DNA from: Tupaia tana
Lineage: Eukaryota > Chordata > Mammalia > Scandentia > Tupaiidae
Reading direction: 5' to 3'
DNA: 64,000 bases
NCBI GenBank assembly: GCA_026018925.1
Contig: JAKSZU010000004.1
Coordinates: 15,964,095 to 16,028,094, forward strand
The notes under the pieces are model-generated. The model was not told the DNA's origin and ran no database searches. It worked only from the letters and a program-made list of their open reading frames with translations. Positions 1 to 10,913 of this stretch are shown here, piece by piece. Positions within the stretch are counted from its first letter, which is position 1. Each line of letters opens with the position of its first letter. Made by a program: the position numbers and the translations under genes.

Positions 1-180
1 TTCAAGACAACCTTCTATCCAGCACAAATCTGCCACAGTCATCAGTCCCCTAAATCCAATAGGGGGATTGTACAAGCCCAAATCAGAGCAGAATTTTTCC
101 ACTGTGTTTGGGGTGAGTCCAGTCCTCCTTTATTCTGCATACTATACCTCTGCTAATGTGGCCAAAGTCTTCAGAAGGCT

Positions 181-457
181 TTTTTTTTTTTTTTTTTTTT
201 TTTGAGAGGTTTTTTGCTATAGGGCGCGTGCACTCGCCAGTCAGACAGAGAGAGACATAGAGACAGAAAGTGAGAAATCACCCCCCAGGGGGGATGGTCA
301 CGCCGCAATCCCTTCTCCTCCATTCTCCTCTCGGGATCTTGGGCACGCACGCACATGCGCCTGGCGTGAGTTTTAAGCCACCGGGTCCGGGACGCGAACC
401 GCGGTCGACTACGTGGGAGTCCAGCAACATAGCCATTACGCTAACTGTTGGTTCCCA
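181..457 (-). mobile_element. Type L tRNA-derived SINE, young
   Basis: Reverse-oriented full-length copy. It begins with a 22-nt T run (the A-tail), then the 3' end, CT-rich part, body and tRNA-like head ending 'gctaactgttggttccc'. CpGs are largely intact in the head (acgcgaaccgcggtcgactacg), which suggests recent insertion. The target-site duplication is not clear. Confidence 0.85.
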
Positions 458-460
458 TGG

Positions 461-1200
461 CTTTAGACAAATGTAAAGTCACCCAGAATTCCCAGGTCTT
501 CTTCTCATGAATTCTTCCCAAGATATAGCTCCTCCAACTTACTCTCCCAGAATTTAATTTTTTTTAGCCTACCATAGTCTCAAGCATTCTCTGTTAAATT
601 TCACTGTGTTCCAACTTATAGAAGTGGTTTTTGAATCCTGATTCTGTGTACTTCATCTTGTTGGCTTCTCAAGCCTTGCCTCATTGTCAATTTCTTAGCC
701 ATGTTGTTTATGGCTGCAAGTTGTTGATAAAAATGCTGAACAGGGCAAAGGACAAATCCAGTCATATGTCACTGGAGACCTCTTTTTCAAACACAGATCA
801 ATATTCCTTGGGTTTGGTTATCCAGCCAGCTTGCATCTGCCTAACTTTCTCTTACATTCTCTCTCCCAGCCTCTTTTCTGTCTCGTTTCTCCTATAAATG
901 TTTTTAAATTTCCATCCCCTTTATGAAACCACTTCTCCTTAATCCCATACTTTCCTTTTAGCTACCCCTATTTTTCTCATTTGCTTCTTAGCCTCGGGTC
1001 TTGAAAGACTAGTCCACCATCCTCGTCCTCACGCCTCATCTGGAAGTGAACTGGCTGGTCTGGTTTCTGCCTCCCACCCCAGTTAAGCTGCTCTCACAGA
1101 CACCAGTAACAGCCTCGGGTCTGCCCAATCATATGGACACGTTCTGCTCTCTCTTATTTAATTTCACTTTTGCATATGTCACCGAGAGTCATTACCTTCT
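461..1200. other. Unique sequence, no feature seen
   Basis: AT-rich sequence with short chance reading frames only. No SINE, LINE text or coding signal was recognised. Confidence 0.6.
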
Positions 1201-1216
1201 GAAAAGGATCTATTCC

Positions 1217-1470
1217 GGGACCAGCAGATGACATAGTGGTTACACCCGCTGGACTCCCACATGGCCAACCATGGTTTGAGTCCCATACCTGGTGACTTGA
1301 AAAGCACACTGGGTACATATGACTGCGTACTCCAAGATCCTGGGAGGGGAATGGAGAAGGGGATTGCTGCATGGCCATTCCCCCTGGGGCGTGATTTCTC
1401 ATTTTCCCCCCTCACTCTGTGTGTGTATGTGTGTGTGTGTCTAGCGAGCCCCGTAAGGCAAAAACCTCAT
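1217..1470 (+). mobile_element. Type L SINE with microsatellite tail
   Basis: Head 'gggaccagcagatgacatagtgg', type L body and 3' end 'gtaaggcaaaaacctcataag'. The copy is flanked by a near-perfect 14-bp direct repeat, aaaaggatctattc at 1202-1215 and aaaagaatctattc at 1824-1837. The adjoining purine microsatellite lies inside that duplication. Confidence 0.85.
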
Positions 1471-1511
1471 AAGAAAGAAAGAAAGAGAGAAAGAAAGAAA
1501 GAGAGAAAGAG

Positions 1512-1550
<39 letters not shown>

Positions 1551-1588
1551 AAAGAAAAGAGGGAGGGGAGGGAGGAAGGAAGGAAGAA

Positions 1589-1656
<68 letters not shown>

Positions 1657-1823
1657 AAAGAAAGAAGGGAGGGAGGGGAGGGAGGGAGGGAAGGAAGGAA
1701 GAAAAGAAAGAAAGAAGGAAAGAAAGAAGGAAAGGAAAGAAAGAAAAGAAAGAAAGGGAAAGAAGGAAGGAAGGAAGGAAGGAAGGAAGGAAGGAAGGAA
1801 GGAAGGAAGGAAGGAAGGGAGGG
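1471..1823 (+). repeat. (GAAA)n/(GGAA)n microsatellite in SINE tail
   Basis: About 350 bp of pure purine: gaaa, gagaaa, ggga and ggaa blocks in succession. It ends exactly at the 3' target-site duplication of the SINE at 1217, so it most likely grew from that SINE's poly-A tail. The open frames across it (K/R/E-rich on +, F/S/L-rich on -) are artefacts. Confidence 0.95.
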
Positions 1824-1837
1824 AAAAGAATCTATTC

Positions 1838-2984
1838 TTTTGACTTGTGATGAGTCCAGGACCTGGGTCTCCCAAATCTTTCTTAACTCTCTAAACCTTC
1901 CTTCCCAGGCTCCTTAGATGGGTCCTGTCCTTTCTCCTACACCTAAATTTCTAGCTTTATATAATTCCATCTTCCCTCTTCCTTTTATTCATTGGTTTGC
2001 TTGTTTGTTTAAAATCAGTACCACTGTACTGTAAGTACCACTCACGGAGCAACTCAGTACACACCGTGTTAGATGGTAAGAGGCAAGGATCTCATGGCAT
2101 GGTTCCTCCTCCCAGGAGTGCAGGCGAACATCATAGCACACCGGGCGAGTGCCTGAAGGGAGCAGAGGCCAGGGAAAGATACCACAGGAGCCAAGAGGGT
2201 GGAGTGAGCCACCTTGGACAGTAGGGAAATGATCTCACGGGAAAGGCAACACTAAAATCAGTCTTAAAAGATGAATAAGGGTTTACTACCTGCCTCCTTG
2301 CCACAATTTCTCATTTCTGAGTCCAACACCATAATCATTTTTCATCTGTTACTGCAGCACTCTTCTCGAATGTTCTGATTCCCATCTCAGTCCTTGCTTC
2401 CTCTAATCTGCACCGCTCCCCAGTCTATTCAACACGCTGATCATGCAGAAAAGTTTTCCTGGTTCTTTGTAGATTGACTCCTTTGCACCTAGGAGAGACT
2501 CCAAACTCTTTGGATGGGATGCCCAACTTTTCTTACTAATCTGACCTCTTTGAGGGCCTTTTGCTTAGCTGGTGGTCTTGCCCACTGTAACAGAGCCCAT
2601 CAGCCAGCCATGAGGAACTCACCATGTAAAAGGCATTCTTCTGAATTGGCTTCAGTTTCACCTTAAAGAATGCTCCCCGACCCCACCCAAGCTCAAAGTC
2701 TTTATCAGAAGACCTCACAAGGATACCCTGAGCAGCCTTCCCCTCCCACTGGCCAGGCCTCTTCCCCAGGTTGCAGCAAGGCAGACAGGAAAGCAGGGCA
2801 CGGCTGCTGCCCAGAGGAGAAGATCAGAAAGGAAGAATCTGTAAAGCATGAGCACAGAATAATGGGCTTCATGAATACTTAGCATAAGGAAGAGAGGGAA
2901 AAAAATCTGTGTAGCAGGCAGTTTTTGTAAAGCGTTGAACTGTACCACACATCACCCCCTGACAGGCCCTGATGTTAGCTCCTG
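1838..2984. other. Unique sequence, no feature seen
   Basis: Mixed-composition sequence. No repeat family, exon or regulatory cluster could be recognised. Confidence 0.5.
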
Positions 2985-3290
2985 GAATGGATCACAAGAG
3001 ACTCATTAGAAAAAACAAATATTATCGCACGCTGAAATGATTTATGGAGAAAAATGAAAAATTTTGTGTTGTTGCGTTCCCTCTCACTCACTCCCCCTCG
3101 CCTCTGCCTTCTTATGGGGAAGTTATTTATGGCTCCAGACCCTTAACAAGAGAACAGCAGAGCTCTGAGCTGATCACTCCTGCAAACTGCCTACATTTGA
3201 TTTTTATTAGTGACTTAAAGCTTCCTTTTTTTTCTTTATTGTCCTGGGTGAACCCAAATGCATTTTAATGCCTGCTATTCTGGCCAGACA
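2985..3290. promoter_or_regulatory. Candidate conserved non-coding element
   Basis: Repeat-free AT-rich stretch dense in homeodomain- and POU-like words (actcattag, tgatttatgg, tttttattagtgac, catttta). It looks like mammalian conserved non-coding DNA rather than decayed repeat. This is judged by texture alone; no alignment was available. Confidence 0.3.
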
Positions 3291-3524
3291 AGAAATGTGT
3301 GTATGCCTCCTACCACAAGCCAGCCACTCCCGCATATCTGTCCAAAACCAAAGGTGATACAGAAGGAGGGAAGAAGACCAAACTCTTTGAAAGGATGAGT
3401 CAGGTGCCATGAATAGAAGCCCTTAAGACATGCGGTCCTTGTGTGGAGCCTCTAGGTACAACCCTTCGGTTTTCTCATTGAGGCAGAGACTGAACCAAGT
3501 TAGTTTTAGGCGATGAAAGGAGAG

Positions 3525-3775
3525 GTAATTAGCATTTATTGCACTATTTGCAATATGCCAGGCATCATTCTAGCTATTTTCTCTTAGATTATTTCACTAA
3601 TCTCCCTAACAACTGGGAAGTTGGATAGCCTTATGCTCATTTTATGGAAGCGGAAACTAGACCTCAGAAAAGTCAAGTAATTTCTCCAGAGTCACACAGT
3701 AAGTAGCCAGCTGAGCTGGGATTCAAATCTAGGCCACCCTTGTCCATATTTTTATCCCTTTACTTCATTGTCTCC
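3525..3775 (-). mobile_element. MIR SINE fossil
   Basis: Reverse MIR text: 'gcatttattgcac...atgccaggcatcattctagc', 'cattttatggaagcggaaactag', 'agtcacacagtaagtagccagctgagctgggattcaaa'. Diverged, as expected of an ancient mammalian repeat. Confidence 0.85.
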
Positions 3776-6513
3776 TAGGTTGGATCATGATGTCCCTAGA
3801 ATCATAACTTCCGAGTGCTAATTAATTAGAAGATTCTTCAGAGATCTATTTCATAGTCTTATCTTCTGCTCACCATAAAAATCTTTCTCTTTTCTGGTCT
3901 GGGCAAATCATCACCAAAGTCCTACTGGAAGGTACTGCTTTTCAAGGCTGCCCAGTGCACTGTGGGACGGTTCCAGATGGCCCCACATTTTCGCACAATG
4001 AATGGTATTCTGGGCTTCTTCAGATAGGTCAGGTATTTCCCCATTCTGGTCACCTTGCTTTGGAACATTGCAACTGCTGGCATTCCTCTTAAACTGTGTG
4101 TAGATATGCAGATAAGTAAAATTTGATCTTGAGAAACTCCTCTTGAGAGAAATTTAGCTTGTGAAGTCCTTGGGGGTGGGAGGTGGGTGGGTCATGCTGA
4201 CTTCCCTTGTTGTGGAGATCAAGACTCCTGCTCTAGGGAAGCCTGGGCCTGGCCTAATGAACTAACCCTGCTTAGGTCTGCTGCTGCCTGGCTGCCATGA
4301 CTGCTGATCTCTGCCTTACACTCTGGCCCTCTAGGCTCTGCGGTCTCTGGCTGCTGCTTCTATGACTAAAGCAGCACTGGGCCCAGAATAGAGTGAGTAC
4401 AGTGCAGTTCCCAGGGGCCCCCGAGGCAGCTTCACAGTAACCATTATTTCTCCTCTTCCCAGTGGTGTCACTCTGACAGCAGTGAGTTCCTGCTGTTGAC
4501 CAGACAGTTTACAAAGACGCACAAGAAATCTCAGTGAAAAGAGATGATCAGGTCTTCCATTTATAGCTAGATGTCCCTAGTGCAAGGTCATGCCTGAGGA
4601 CAGCCAGAGGAGGGCTAGAAGCTGAGCCTGGAGTCACTAGCCATGGAAATGTCCTGCTAATGTGTTTGTACTTAAGGTCGTCCTGTGGGGAGGAGAGGAT
4701 GTTGGAAGTGGAGAGGTGCCCAGCCTGTAGGGAACTAATGCAGAGAGAGCTGGAGAATCGGGCTTGGGCATGCAGGATCCTGGCTCAGCCTGGTCTATGC
4801 TGTCCCCTCCACAACTTGTCCCCAGGGGGAAGCCAGGGTCCCAGGAAGAGAAGATGGTGTGATTGACCACAAGGGGCCAGGGGCCCCAGATGAAAGGCCA
4901 TGAGGGCTGCTCCTCAGCTTGATCCCTAACTCACTGTGACATCTGAACAGAAGGGCTGCCTTTCCTCCCTGCCCTCCACCTTTTATTTAATGGGCAGGCA
5001 AGCAGGGGGCTAGGCCCTAACCAACCATTCCTCCAGAACCCCTGAATTCTCCTTTGGCAAACTGGGCTGGACCAAAGAAGCCCGGAGAGGGTAGGGAGGG
5101 ACTGCTAAGGGAAAGAGCAGTGGGTCTGGAGTTTGGAGGATCTAACCCTTCCCTCACTGTCCCAGCCCCTCCCAGGCCTGCTTCAGGGCCCGCATGGGCC
5201 TCATTCCTGGAGGGCCCTGTCTCTCAGCAGTGTTGCTAGGTGCGGTGAGCCCAGGCGCCTGCCACCGACTGGCCAAGGCTCTGCCTGGCGACCACTGGGG
5301 AGGCTGGGAAGAAGGAGTTGCATTATTTGGTTGATCCCACCCTCCCTCCCTCGGCCTCAGCACAGTGAGCTTTCCGGAGGGATGGTTATGAGCCGGCCCA
5401 TCCCCAGACCTCGCTCTTTGTGCAGAGACCTCCCCGCCAGACCCCCCACCTTCATCGGCTACCCCCTCCCCCTTCCCTCCGGTTCAGCAGAGCCAGAGTT
5501 AAGCCCGGGGTTAATGCCCAGTGACACCTGCAGGTTGGCCAGTGTTGTTGACATGGGGGTGGGGGGAGGGGAGGGGTGATGGGGGAGATCGTTGGTGGCT
5601 TTATTATGGAGAACTCAGCAGGCCTGGGGCCTTCTATTGTCCAAGTGGCAAATAAATAAATAGGAGAAAGTAAGTCTTCCCCATGGCTTACCGACGGGAG
5701 GTTAACAGCTGGACATGACATGACAAATTGGGCATTTTTCTTTGGGGACTGATCCTTACAGCAGCTAGCAGGGAGAATGAGAGGGAGGGGGAAATTGAGA
5801 GAGAGAGCGAGCCAGCCAGAGCACAGAACGGGCTAGTCAGAGAAGTCAATGTTGAAGCCATGTGTGCACACACACACGAGTACACGACCGGGGTGTACAG
5901 GGCCATGGCATCATATTTTAGACATTAAAAGAACAAAACAAGCTTTTTGCATGACTGCCTCAGGGGTAAATCCCAGAGGCCCAGGAGGTGAGTGTCTGGC
6001 TGTGGGGGAAATATCCCCGGGATCTGTCTTCTTGGGCCCCTCCCTCTTCCACCAAATGGAAAACCAAAAGGTCAACACTGGCTCTGATCCTAAAGAATCT
6101 CCACCTTCCAGATGGGTGGGATTACTGGGCAGTTGGAAGTGGTGGAGCAAGCAGCCTCTCTGAAGCCTGACGCTGGAGCAAGGGGCCCTGGCGATTATGC
6201 CCAGTTGGCTGGAACTGGTCCCAGCTGGACAGCAGAGCATCCCACCTGTCTCTCTAGCTGGGGTTGGGAGCAGCAGCTCTCCAGGGCCCTGTCTGGTCTT
6301 CTTTCTGTTACTCAAAGATGCCAGCAGGAGGCCTGAAAGACCTGCCGAGAGAGACAGCCCTCCCAAACAATAATAACAGTTGCCCACGGAGAACCCGAGT
6401 GGGAGCAGGGGCTGAACCAAGCAGGAACAGGCGGAAGAATGCTTGATTCTGTCAGGGCCCCAGAACCATCTAAGCCAACAGTGCTCTCCATCGCCTCCTT
6501 CAGGACCAACAGA
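3776..6513. other. Unique, moderately GC-rich sequence
   Basis: No repeat or exon recognised. Reading frames up to about 169 codons occur (for example 5911-6420 on the minus strand) but show no family resemblance. The stretch 5040-5600 is GC-rich with scattered CpGs but is not a clear CpG island. Confidence 0.5.
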
Positions 6514-6740
6514 CTGCCGTGGTGCGTCACTCGTGACTTGGAGTCAGGCAGACCTGGGATCCTGTGCCATGTCTCTTCCTCTTGGCCCAGTGAGCTGGGC
6601 ATGTTACTTAACCTTGCTAAGACTGGGTAAAATGGGAACAGTATTAGCACATAGATCAGTATGAGGTTTCAATGAGTTAAGGCATGTAAGCGCTGAGCCC
6701 AGAATTAGCAACTGTTAAATCCTTTATAAATGCCACTTAG
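6514..6740 (+). mobile_element. MIR SINE fossil
   Basis: Forward MIR order: 'gacttggagtcaggcagacctggg', 'gggcatgttacttaacctt', 'gtaaaatgggaacagtattagcac', 'caatgagttaaggcatgtaagcgct'. Confidence 0.85.
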
Positions 6741-6814
6741 TACTGCTCTGGGGTTAGCCATCCTTTTCCACCTTGTTGCCCCGTGTTTTAAGATGGACTA
6801 GGAGGGGTGGGTGG

Positions 6815-7055
6815 AAGCTGCCCTGTAGAATAGCAGTTAAATACTGTGTAGAGGGATCCAAATCCTGCATGGCCAACAGCAGTTCAAATTCTGGCCCTGG
6901 TGACTTGAGAAACACTCTGGACACTTGCACATGTGCCCAGGATCCTGATGAGACGGAGAAGTGCAGGGAAAAAGTATTGTGGCATACCGAGGCCCCAGTT
7001 GGGGGTTCTCTCTCTCTCGGGTTCTTACACATATGCCCTCTGGCAAAAAGAGAGA
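6815..7055 (+). mobile_element. Older type L SINE
   Basis: Diverged head ('gaatagcagttaaata...atggccaacagcagttcaaattctgg'), body 'gtgcccaggatcctgatgagacggagaag' and 3' end 'ttacacatatgccctctggcaaaaag'. Confidence 0.7.
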
Positions 7056-7089
7056 GATTGACTAGGATTCTCTACAAAACCATCTTCTG

Positions 7090-7365
7090 TGGCTGGCTCT
7101 GTGGCCTCGTGGTCAAAGGAGCCAGATCCCACATGGCTGACTGCACAGTTTCAACTCTAGCTCTAGCAACTTGAAAAACACGTTGGGCATGTGTGCGTGT
7201 GTGTCCCCAATCCCAACAAGACAGAGAAATGGAGAAGGGACTGCAACATCACCACACCCCACTGCGGGAGTGCTCGTGTTCTCGCTCTCTCATTCTGCCT
7301 CTCTGTTTTTCTCTGGTGAACGCACATACCCTTTGGCAAATTCTAAAAAGACAACAAAAGAATCT
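7090..7365 (+). mobile_element. Older type L SINE
   Basis: 'ggctggctctgtggcctcgtggtcaaagg...cccacatggctgactgcacagttt', body 'caagacagagaaatggagaaggg' and tail 'gtgaacgcacataccctttggcaaa'. Sits directly downstream of another old copy. Confidence 0.75.
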
Positions 7366-8175
7366 TCTTCTGAGGAGGGAGGAAAATGTGAAAATGCATA
7401 TCCAGTTCACATTCACAGAAGTTATATTGCCACACTCTCCAAAGGCTGGGTCATGGATTAGCCTAGATCCTTCATGAAAACTTGCCTGAAAGAATCGCCC
7501 CCTTCCCCTCCTCCTTCCAAGATTCTTATGTCTAGAAAGGAAACGCCTTCTTGGCAGTCCTGCTCTGTGCCCACTCTGTGGGGGAAGCCTGGCCAGCGTT
7601 CCAAGGACATGCAGAGGAAAGAGGATGCCTGACTTTCAGGAGAGTGCATGGTGCATTCTGGAAGGAAGGCAAACCCCATTTCCCTCTGGGACCAGAGGGA
7701 AAAAAAAAAACACAGAAAAATAGTTTAAAAAGAAGCAGAAGTAAGTAATTCATCCAAGACATACTCATTGATCATATATCAAGGGTCAAGTATGGTCCTA
7801 GATCTCAAGAATAGAGCTGTAAACACAGCAAGCAAAAATCCCCACCCTCTCAGAATGTCCATTACGGTTCTCTGATAAATGGGACACCCCAGAGTTTCCT
7901 CCATCCCTTCTATGTGCCTTTCAGTGTGGCCATGGCCTGTTGTGATCTGGGAAGCGCTTCCTGTTGGATTCAAATGAAACCGGCTTGGGAGAGCCTATCG
8001 CAAGGGAGCCTGGGAGGTGTGCAGGACAGAAGAGAGGTCGTAGACCATCTGGTACCTTTGGTTGGAGGGAAGGCAGTTCTGATGAAGCTTTATTGAAGGG
8101 AGGGTTGAGAGGAGGAGGAATCTGAGGAAGGAAGCTGCCGTATATAAGGAGACTTCGCAAGGTTGATGGAAAAAT
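7366..8175. other. Mostly unique; short ancient-repeat motif
   Basis: The text around 7770-7860 (catatatcaagggtcaagtatggtcctag...acagcaagcaaaaatcccc) resembles an ancient CR1/L2-class repeat motif common in mammals. The remainder is unclassified. Confidence 0.4.
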
Positions 8176-8426
8176 GTCCCAGCCTCAATGGCACAAGTGG
8201 TAATGTACTGAACGGCAGCACCAGGAGTCGCATGGCTGACAAGGTTCAAATCCCCAGTAGACCTGAGAAGATGCTGAGTGTGTGCACATCCACAATCCTG
8301 AGGAGCTGGGAGGCCGGGAGGCTGAAGGAAGGGGCTCACAGTGTAAGGAGACCCTGTCTCAGGTGCCTGTATCTCTTTCATGCATGCACTCACACTCTCT
8401 CATGAATAAAATAAATAAACCTATTT
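8176..8426 (+). mobile_element. Type E SINE
   Basis: 'cccagcctcaatggcacaagtggtaatgtactg...gttcaaatccccagtagacctgag', then CT-rich sequence and 'tctctcatgaataaaataaataaac'. The tRNA-like B-box remnant GGTTCAAATCC is visible. Confidence 0.65.
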
Positions 8427-8441
8427 TTAAAAATGGAATTA

Positions 8442-8698
8442 GGGCTAGTCAGTGGCTTAGTGGTTAAGCCAACCTGACCCCACATGGCCAACAGTGTGGC
8501 TTGAGTCCTGAACCCAACAGCTTGAGAAACACTCTGGGTACACATTTATATGCATGCCCAAAATCTCAAAAGAAGAAATGAAAAAGGGATTATAGTGTGG
8601 CCATCCCCTCTGGGGATGTGCTTTCTCACTTTCCCTCTCTCTCTGTTTGTGTCTCTCTCCTGCAAGTACATGCACCCTATAGCAAAAAGTTTTTAAAA
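8442..8698 (+). mobile_element. Type L SINE (older)
   Basis: 'gggctagtcagtggcttagtggttaagcc', body 'gcccaaaatctcaaaagaagaaatg', tail 'tacatgcaccctatagcaaaaag'. First of a tandem pair lying inside one target-site duplication. Confidence 0.75.
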
Positions 8699-8699
8699 T

Positions 8700-8950
8700 A
8701 GGGGCCAGCAGGTGGTATGGAGGTTAAGGTAGTTGGATCCCTCATGGCCGACTATGTGTTCGACTCCTGGACCCAACGGCTTAAAAAACATACCAACTGC
8801 GTGTGCATGAGTGTCCAAAATCCCAAGAGGAGAATGAAGGAGAAGGGGCTGCATTGTGGCCATCCCCCTTGAAAGTGATTTCTCCCTCTGCCTCTCTCTC
8901 TCTGGTGAGCACGCATATCCTGTAGCAAAATAAACAAACGAATAAAAAAT
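8700..8950 (+). mobile_element. Type L SINE
   Basis: 'ggggccagcaggtggtatggaggttaagg', body 'gtgtccaaaatcccaagaggagaatg', tail 'gcacgcatatcctgtagcaaaataaacaaac'. Second of the tandem pair; probably inserted at the A-tail of the first. Confidence 0.8.
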
Positions 8951-9051
8951 AAAAATGGAATTAAAGAGTGAGTTTATTTGGGTACAAAAAATTTTGAAAC
9001 CCACATATAGCTTTTTTATGATTGACAATTTCCATGAACTTTTTGAAGACC

Positions 9052-9240
9052 ATACATATTTCTCGCTTATTCCATGCCAGCACTATAAAGCATTTAACAT
9101 ATATTGTCTAATTTCATCCTTGCAGGCAGTCAATATCATCTCCCCCTTACAGATAAGGACACTGAGATTTAGAGTCGGGAATGGCTCATCCAAGATCCAC
9201 AGTTGGAGAATGAGAAGAACTGGATTTGAACTCAGAGGCT
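9052..9240 (-). mobile_element. MIR SINE fossil
   Basis: 'attccatgccagcactataaagcatttaac', 'cccttacagataaggacactgag', 'tggatttgaactcagaggctt': MIR read in reverse. Confidence 0.75.
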
Positions 9241-9369
9241 TTTCCTTCCTCTGCCCCATACTGGGTTCCTAGAGGAAGCCTGCTAGAGGCTGCATAGGCA
9301 GCCATGAGGAGGAGGCAGGTCCTGGGAGAGCTGGCCAGGGAAAAGAGATTAAAAAGGCAAAGGGGCAGG

Positions 9370-9615
9370 GGAGACCAGCAGATGTGTAATGGTTACATTG
9401 CTGGATTCCCACATAGTCGACTGTGGTCAAGTCACGGATCCATTGTCTTGAAATGCACGCCGGACGTGTGTGCATGTGTGCCCAAAATCCTGAGAGGAGA
9501 ATGAAGGAGAAGAGATAGATTGTGGTGCGGCCACCCCCTGGGGGTGATTTCTCACTTTCTGTCTCTGTCTCAGTCTCTCTGGTGAGTGCACGTGCCTTAC
9601 AGCAAAAATCTCTCT
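9370..9615 (+). mobile_element. Type L SINE
   Basis: 'ggagaccagcagatgtgtaatggttacattgctgg', type L body and tail 'gtgcacgtgccttacagcaaaaatc'. Flanked by copies of 'aaaaggcaaagg' (about 9350 and 9617). Confidence 0.85.
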
Positions 9616-9629
9616 AAAAAGGGCAAAGG

Positions 9630-9890
9630 TGGGACCAGCAGTTGGCATAATGGCTACATCACTGGACTCCCATGTAGTCAACCATGGTTCGAGTCTCAGA
9701 CCCAGTGGCTTAAATTCATGCCGGGTACATGTGCATATGTGCCCAAGATCCAGATAGGAGAATGGAGGAGAAGGGATTGCGGCGTGGCCATCCCCCCTGG
9801 GGGGTGATTTCTCGCTTTCTGTCTCTCTGTCTCTCTCTGTCTTTCTGGCAAGCGCATGCGCCCTATAGCAAAAACCTCTCCCAAAAAAAG
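9630..9890 (+). mobile_element. Type L SINE, fairly young
   Basis: 'gtgggaccagcagttggcataatggctac', complete body, C6TG6 palindrome and tail 'gcgcatgcgccctatagcaaaaacc'. A third copy of the target word 'gggcaaagg' follows at about 9896, so two SINEs entered the same site in succession. Confidence 0.9.
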
Positions 9891-10130
9891 GGGGGGGGGC
9901 AAAGGAGAGGAGAAATCTAAGTGGCATAAAGAGTGGGCGAGCCTCCCTAAAACAGCACGCTGCAGCTCTTCATCAGAAACCTCTCAGTTAGGGTCCTTAG
10001 CTTGTTGCAGATGTTTCCGTACTGAGCGAGGGGCGATCTGAACCTGAGTGAGAAAGAGACAGGGACACAGTCTCTGAAGATCATTGCCAGGTCATAGACA
10101 GACATGGTCGGTTAAGAGATCTGAAAGCTA

Positions 10131-10310
10131 GGGACCAGCAGGTGGCGTGGTGATTAAGGTGCTGGACATTCCCACATGGCTGACCACGGTTCGAGTCCCA
10201 GACCTGGCAGCTTGCTTTCTCACTCTTTCTCTCTCTCTGTCTCTCTCTGGTCAAATTAAAATAAATGAATGAATAAATAAAATAAAATAAATAATTATTA
10301 AAAAAAAGAG
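10131..10310 (+). mobile_element. Type S SINE with perfect 15-bp TSD
   Basis: Head 'gggaccagcaggtggcgtggtgattaagg', intact B-box GGTTCGAGTCC, then 'cagcttgctttctcactc', CT run and 'ggtcaaattaaaataaatg'. Perfect 15-bp direct repeats agagatctgaaagct flank it at 10115-10129 and 10311-10325. It carries a CTCF-like 14-mer at 10135-10148. Confidence 0.95.
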
Positions 10311-10680
10311 AGAGATCTGAAAGCTGGAGGGCCTTCACATGTGACAGAGGTAATAAGCACACCAGGGCGGCTGATGGCCTGCTGGGCAGCTGGTGCAGGT
10401 TGTGGGAAGAAATGGAGAGTTTACTCCCAGCCTTGCGTGGTCTTTCTGGCTGTCCCATATCCTTGCAGTCAGTACCAAGGGGCCAACATCTTTGTCCTCA
10501 TCCTCAAGCCCAAAGCTTGGCTCAGTGGCCCCCAGACCCAGACCCCCTCATGGCCAGGACTTCTACCAGAAGAATCACCTCTACCGTAAGATCTGCAGGC
10601 AGGAGCCACACAGGAGCTTTCTTCTTCCAGGAAGTCCCTTCCCCCAGCCCCCTGCAACTCACTCCCCTATATAATATTCC

Positions 10681-10870
10681 ACGTTAGAGCTCATAAATGC
10701 TGCTGCGGGTCCCCAGCCTGATTGAATTTGGAAGCCATTGTTTACAGACTTCTGGCTGTACAGGGGGATTTATTGAATTTTCCATGAAATGTTGCTCCCC
10801 TAATGCTGTAAAAGGCAAGCAGCCCACATCAGAGGAGCTCTGCGTTAGAGGATCATGTTACCCCCGAGAT
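10681..10870. promoter_or_regulatory. Candidate conserved non-coding element
   Basis: Repeat-free block with 'gagctcataaatgctgctg', 'cagcctgattgaatttggaagccattgtttacag' and 'ggggatttattgaattttccatg'; homeodomain-, SOX- and FOX-like words are close together. Texture-based call only. Confidence 0.3.
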
Positions 10871-10913
10871 GGAGTGCTCGCTTCACAATCGTTGATGCAC
10901 CAAGCTCTGACTT

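Larger units (their letters stand above)
8429..9051 (+). mobile_element. Mariner-like MITE split by two SINEs
   Basis: The right part 8951-9051 reads '...gagtttatttgggtacaaaaaattttgaaa...tccatgaactttttgaagac', the recurrent text of a mammalian mariner-type MITE. The left part is the few bases around 8424-8441. A perfect 13-bp repeat aaaaatggaatta (8429-8441 and 8951-8963) brackets the SINE insertion. The family assignment is from recognition only. Confidence 0.55.

Noticed and set aside
1261-1917. 218-codon open frame on + and 144-codon frame on -
   Set aside because: Both run across the GAAA/GGAA microsatellite, which lacks stop codons by composition.
5040-5580. Possible CpG island or promoter
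   Set aside because: GC-rich, but CpGs are sparse relative to GpC and no core promoter or first exon could be identified.
5911-6420. 169-codon minus-strand open frame
   Set aside because: No recognisable domain and no splice signals in context. A single chance frame of this length is expected in GC-moderate mammalian DNA.
10131-10210. tRNA gene-like A and B boxes
   Set aside because: It is the head of a dispersed SINE with TSDs and CT-rich tail; the acceptor stem does not pair and the copy is one of many.
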